This document shows, piece after piece, positions 3,812-5,812 of a stretch of DNA of 5,812 nt. The notes under the pieces are model-generated. The model did not search any database and was not told where the DNA came from. It saw only the letters and a list, made by a program, of their open reading frames with translations. This DNA is from Candidatus Zixiibacteriota bacterium. Its GTDB lineage: Bacteria; Zixibacteria; MSB-5A5; GN15; JACZUZ01. A program made the position numbers and the translations under genes. The DNA lies in contig JADFNA010000126.1 of NCBI GenBank assembly GCA_022563625.1, forward strand, positions 1-5,812, written 5' to 3'. The stretch's first letter is position 1. The number at the start of each line of letters is the position of its first letter.

Positions 3812-5812
3812 ATGATAGTTCGACAATCTTGGCGCCCATTTTTGCGATGCGCGGGGCGCCGCTCTGTTTCTGACCGAATTGCTCGAGCGTCATTCCATCT
3901 GTTTGCATTGGTTCTAATCTTTAACCTTTCGCTTTGTGGATCTGCCAGCGCCGCAGACCCGCCAGTTTCTGAGCAGGATAATCAAACAGATGATTTCCTT
4001 GAAGATGATATTCTCATCCTGCAGGCGCATCTGGGCAAATACTTGCTCAGCGACGGCTTACTCGGATTTTTGCATCGCGGCGGAGTTATGCTTCCGCTGG
4101 GCGAGATGTGCAGGATAGTAGATTTTCCGATTGAAGTTGAACCCGGCGAAGGCCTGGCCAACGGCTGGTTTCTGAGAGAGAACCGTCTCTTCTCGCTAAA
4201 CCACTCCCGCTCTGAAGTAGTTGTCGATGGTATAATCCAGACCTATGACGCCAGCCTGGTGCGGCTAGAGGTGGATGACATTTATGTCGATGCGACACTG
4301 ATGTCACGCTGGTTTCCTTTGGATTTCACACTGGATTTACCGCGCCTGGTTGTCAAACTTTCCTCACGAGAACCGCTCCCATTTGAGCAAAAACTTAAAC
4401 GTGAAAAACTCTGGAAGTCAAAGTTACGCGGTAGAGCGAGCGGGCCGACATACCCCAGACAGGACACCCGATACAAACTCCTCGACTGGCCGGTTGTTGA
4501 CGCTAACACGACTCTGGGCAATGGCCGGGGAAGTGTGCGCGGCCGGGAAGGGAGATATAACGGATCTGTCAGTGGCGATTTTCTGTTTATGACTTCGACA
4601 CTGTTTCTTACGGGCAGCGATGTGGCAAGTGTTGAAGACTTGAGACTGTCACTCTCACGAACTGATCCGGATAACGGGCTGCTGGGACCTCTGGGCGCCA
4701 GTAAAATCACTTTCGGGGACATTTTCTCGCCACAGCAGGCGCTAACCGCGCGTTCGCGCGCTGGCCGTGGAATCGAGATTTCCAGTTTCCCGGTTAACCG
4801 GCCCAGTGAATTTGACCGCACAACGATGCAGGGAGAGCTGCTTCCAGAATGGGAAGTTGAATTGTATCGCAATGAAGTCCTGTTGGACTTCCAACTTTCG
4901 CGTGATGATGGCCGTTATGAGTTTATTGACGTTCCGCTGCTGTTCGGCATGAACATTTTGCGGCTCGCATTTTATGGCCCGCAAGGCCAGAAGTATGAAA
5001 CTGTTGAGCGCTTATTGATTGGGCCGGGAATGTTAAAACCCGGCGAGCGGCTTTACCGCTTTGCGTTGACTGAGCAAGACGAGGATTTATTCCGCGTCGG
5101 AATCGACACGACACGGATTTCACAGCAGGGCGAGAAGCGTTTTGTAGCGGAGTATGAACAGGGAATCAGCCGCCGCGTTTCTCTTTCCGCAGGCGCCGCC
5201 AGCATTCCGCTTCGCAGCGGGCGCCGCGAGTATGGGAGTGTCGGTATTCGCGCGGCGCTGTATGGCGCGTTCAGTCGAATCGATCTCAGTCGTGACAATA
5301 CTGGCGGGACAGCGCTTAAAATTGCGACTCAGGGTAATCTCCTCGGTATGGATTTGCTTTTTGAGCGCGGCCAGTTCTTTAACTTTCTCAGTGAGAGCAT
5401 TTCTGAATCAGGTGATCCGATCACCAGTAAGACTAAGGTGCGGCTCGACGGTGTTATCCCGCCCGGGATTTTCCCCCAAATTTCCTTCGGCGGAACCGGC
5501 CAACTGGAGCGCCGGGAATCGGGGCGTTATCGGCTCAACGGCAGTAACCGTGTCTCGTTATTTTTCGCGGGAGTTTCTGTTTCGAACTCCACGAACGGCA
5601 CAGTATCCGGCGGCGCAGGAAGCGGGACAACTACTCAGGTGAATTCTTCCTTCCTTTTGAACCTGCGCCGGGGGAAGACTTCTCTGCGGGGGCAGGTTGG
5701 ATACCTTCCGCCTCCCGGACCACATCTCACCGACGTAGCGCTCACCGCAGACTACCGGCTCGCCAGAGGCCTTACTTTGCGCGGCGGCGTTAACCGCCAG
5801 CTCATTCGTGAC
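3812..5812 (+). CDS. Outer-membrane usher for chaperone-usher pilus assembly, C-terminus beyond the window
   Basis: The frame is open from the ATG at 3812 to the last base, 667 residues without a stop; complete ushers are usually 800-900 or more. A basic N-terminus and hydrophobic stretch (28-42) end in Ala-Ser-Ala-Ala-Asp (45-49), a signal peptidase I site. Residues 60-190 form an N-terminal periplasmic domain with LPLGEMCRIVDFPIEVEPGEG (94-114) and GWFLRENRLFSLN (118-130). From about 250 the alternating strands of the barrel begin. GRGIEISSFPVNRP (318-331) leads into a plug-like beta sandwich, WEVELYRNEVLLDF (347-360), DGRYEFIDVPLLFGMN (366-381) and FYGPQGQKYE (387-396), a combination typical of alternative-type (CS1/TcfC-like) ushers. 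More barrel strands follow to the edge. It starts 19 bases after the chaperone stop, with no visible Shine-Dalgarno, so the two are likely cotranscribed. The role is the pore that receives chaperone-subunit complexes and threads the fibre to the surface. Confidence 0.85.
   Translation, partial: MIVRQSWRPFLRCAGRRSVSDRIARASFHLFALVLIFNLSLCGSASAADPPVSEQDNQTDDFLEDDILILQAHLGKYLLSDGLLGFLHRGGVMLPLGEMCRIVDFPIEVEPGEGLANGWFLRENRLFSLNHSRSEVVVDGIIQTYDASLVRLEVDDIYVDATLMSRWFPLDFTLDLPRLVVKLSSREPLPFEQKLKREKLWKSKLRGRASGPTYPRQDTRYKLLDWPVVDANTTLGNGRGSVRGREGRYNGSVSGDFLFMTSTLFLTGSDVASVEDLRLSLSRTDPDNGLLGPLGASKITFGDIFSPQQALTARSRAGRGIEISSFPVNRPSEFDRTTMQGELLPEWEVELYRNEVLLDFQLSRDDGRYEFIDVPLLFGMNILRLAFYGPQGQKYETVERLLIGPGMLKPGERLYRFALTEQDEDLFRVGIDTTRISQQGEKRFVAEYEQGISRRVSLSAGAASIPLRSGRREYGSVGIRAALYGAFSRIDLSRDNTGGTALKIATQGNLLGMDLLFERGQFFNFLSESISESGDPITSKTKVRLDGVIPPGIFPQISFGGTGQLERRESGRYRLNGSNRVSLFFAGVSVSNSTNGTVSGGAGSGTTTQVNSSFLLNLRRGKTSLRGQVGYLPPPGPHLTDVALTADYRLARGLTLRGGVNRQLIRD
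3831..3860 (+). repeat. GC-rich hairpin inside the first codons of the usher gene
   Basis: GGCGCCC (3831-3837) is perfectly inverted as GGGCGCC (3854-3860) around a 16-base loop. It lies 19 bases past the usher ATG, where a stem can slow initiation. It could equally be chance, since it codes for ordinary residues of the signal-peptide region. Confidence 0.3.

Noticed and set aside
3929..3943. Possible lipoprotein signal (Leu-Ser-Leu-Cys-Gly) in the usher
   Set aside because: The residue before Cys is Leu, not the Gly, Ala or Ser needed for a lipobox, and a good signal peptidase I site follows at Ala-Ser-Ala.
4282..4984. Minus-strand frames of 196 and 80 codons opposite the usher gene
   Set aside because: The plus strand carries a continuous 667-codon usher reading frame through this stretch; the minus frames are Ser/Arg-rich shadows.

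Overview
The window looks like DNA from a Gram-negative bacterium, most likely a gammaproteobacterium. The L13 and S9 proteins read very close to the enterobacterial ones, and the right half encodes parts of a pilus machine that needs an outer membrane. No RNA genes, CRISPR arrays, transposase genes or complete insertion sequences were seen.

The left block, about 1-2337, is GC-rich (for example 44 of 60 bases at 1801-1860) and holds ordinary chromosomal genes. A leftward gene with an N-terminal export signal and a HEAT-like helical region runs off the left edge (1-543). It is divergent from the ribosomal pair rplM-rpsI (624-1558). After a convergent gap comes a leftward NAD(P)H-hydrate dehydratase gene, nnrD (1735-2337), which has lost its N-terminal third.

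The right block, about 2338-5812, has a more balanced composition (29 of 60 GC at 3121-3180) and is a rightward chaperone-usher type pilus operon. It contains a DUF4402-like pilin subunit missing its signal peptide, a long PapD-like periplasmic chaperone, and the first 667 residues of an alternative-type outer-membrane usher that runs off the right edge. The expected scheme is that the chaperone folds and caps subunits in the periplasm and delivers them to the usher, which assembles and exports the fibre. A long palindromic element lies between the pilin and chaperone genes. It ends in a T-run directly against the chaperone ATG and could be an attenuator or a small mobile palindrome.

The most important point for a reader is the join at about 2325-2350. 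There two unrelated, oppositely oriented genes both lose their 5' ends at the same place and the base composition changes. This is either a genuine rearrangement or a chimeric assembly, so the two blocks should not be assumed to come from one genome. The pilus genes are a recognisable though little-studied type. I do not see convincing evidence of a wholly new system.
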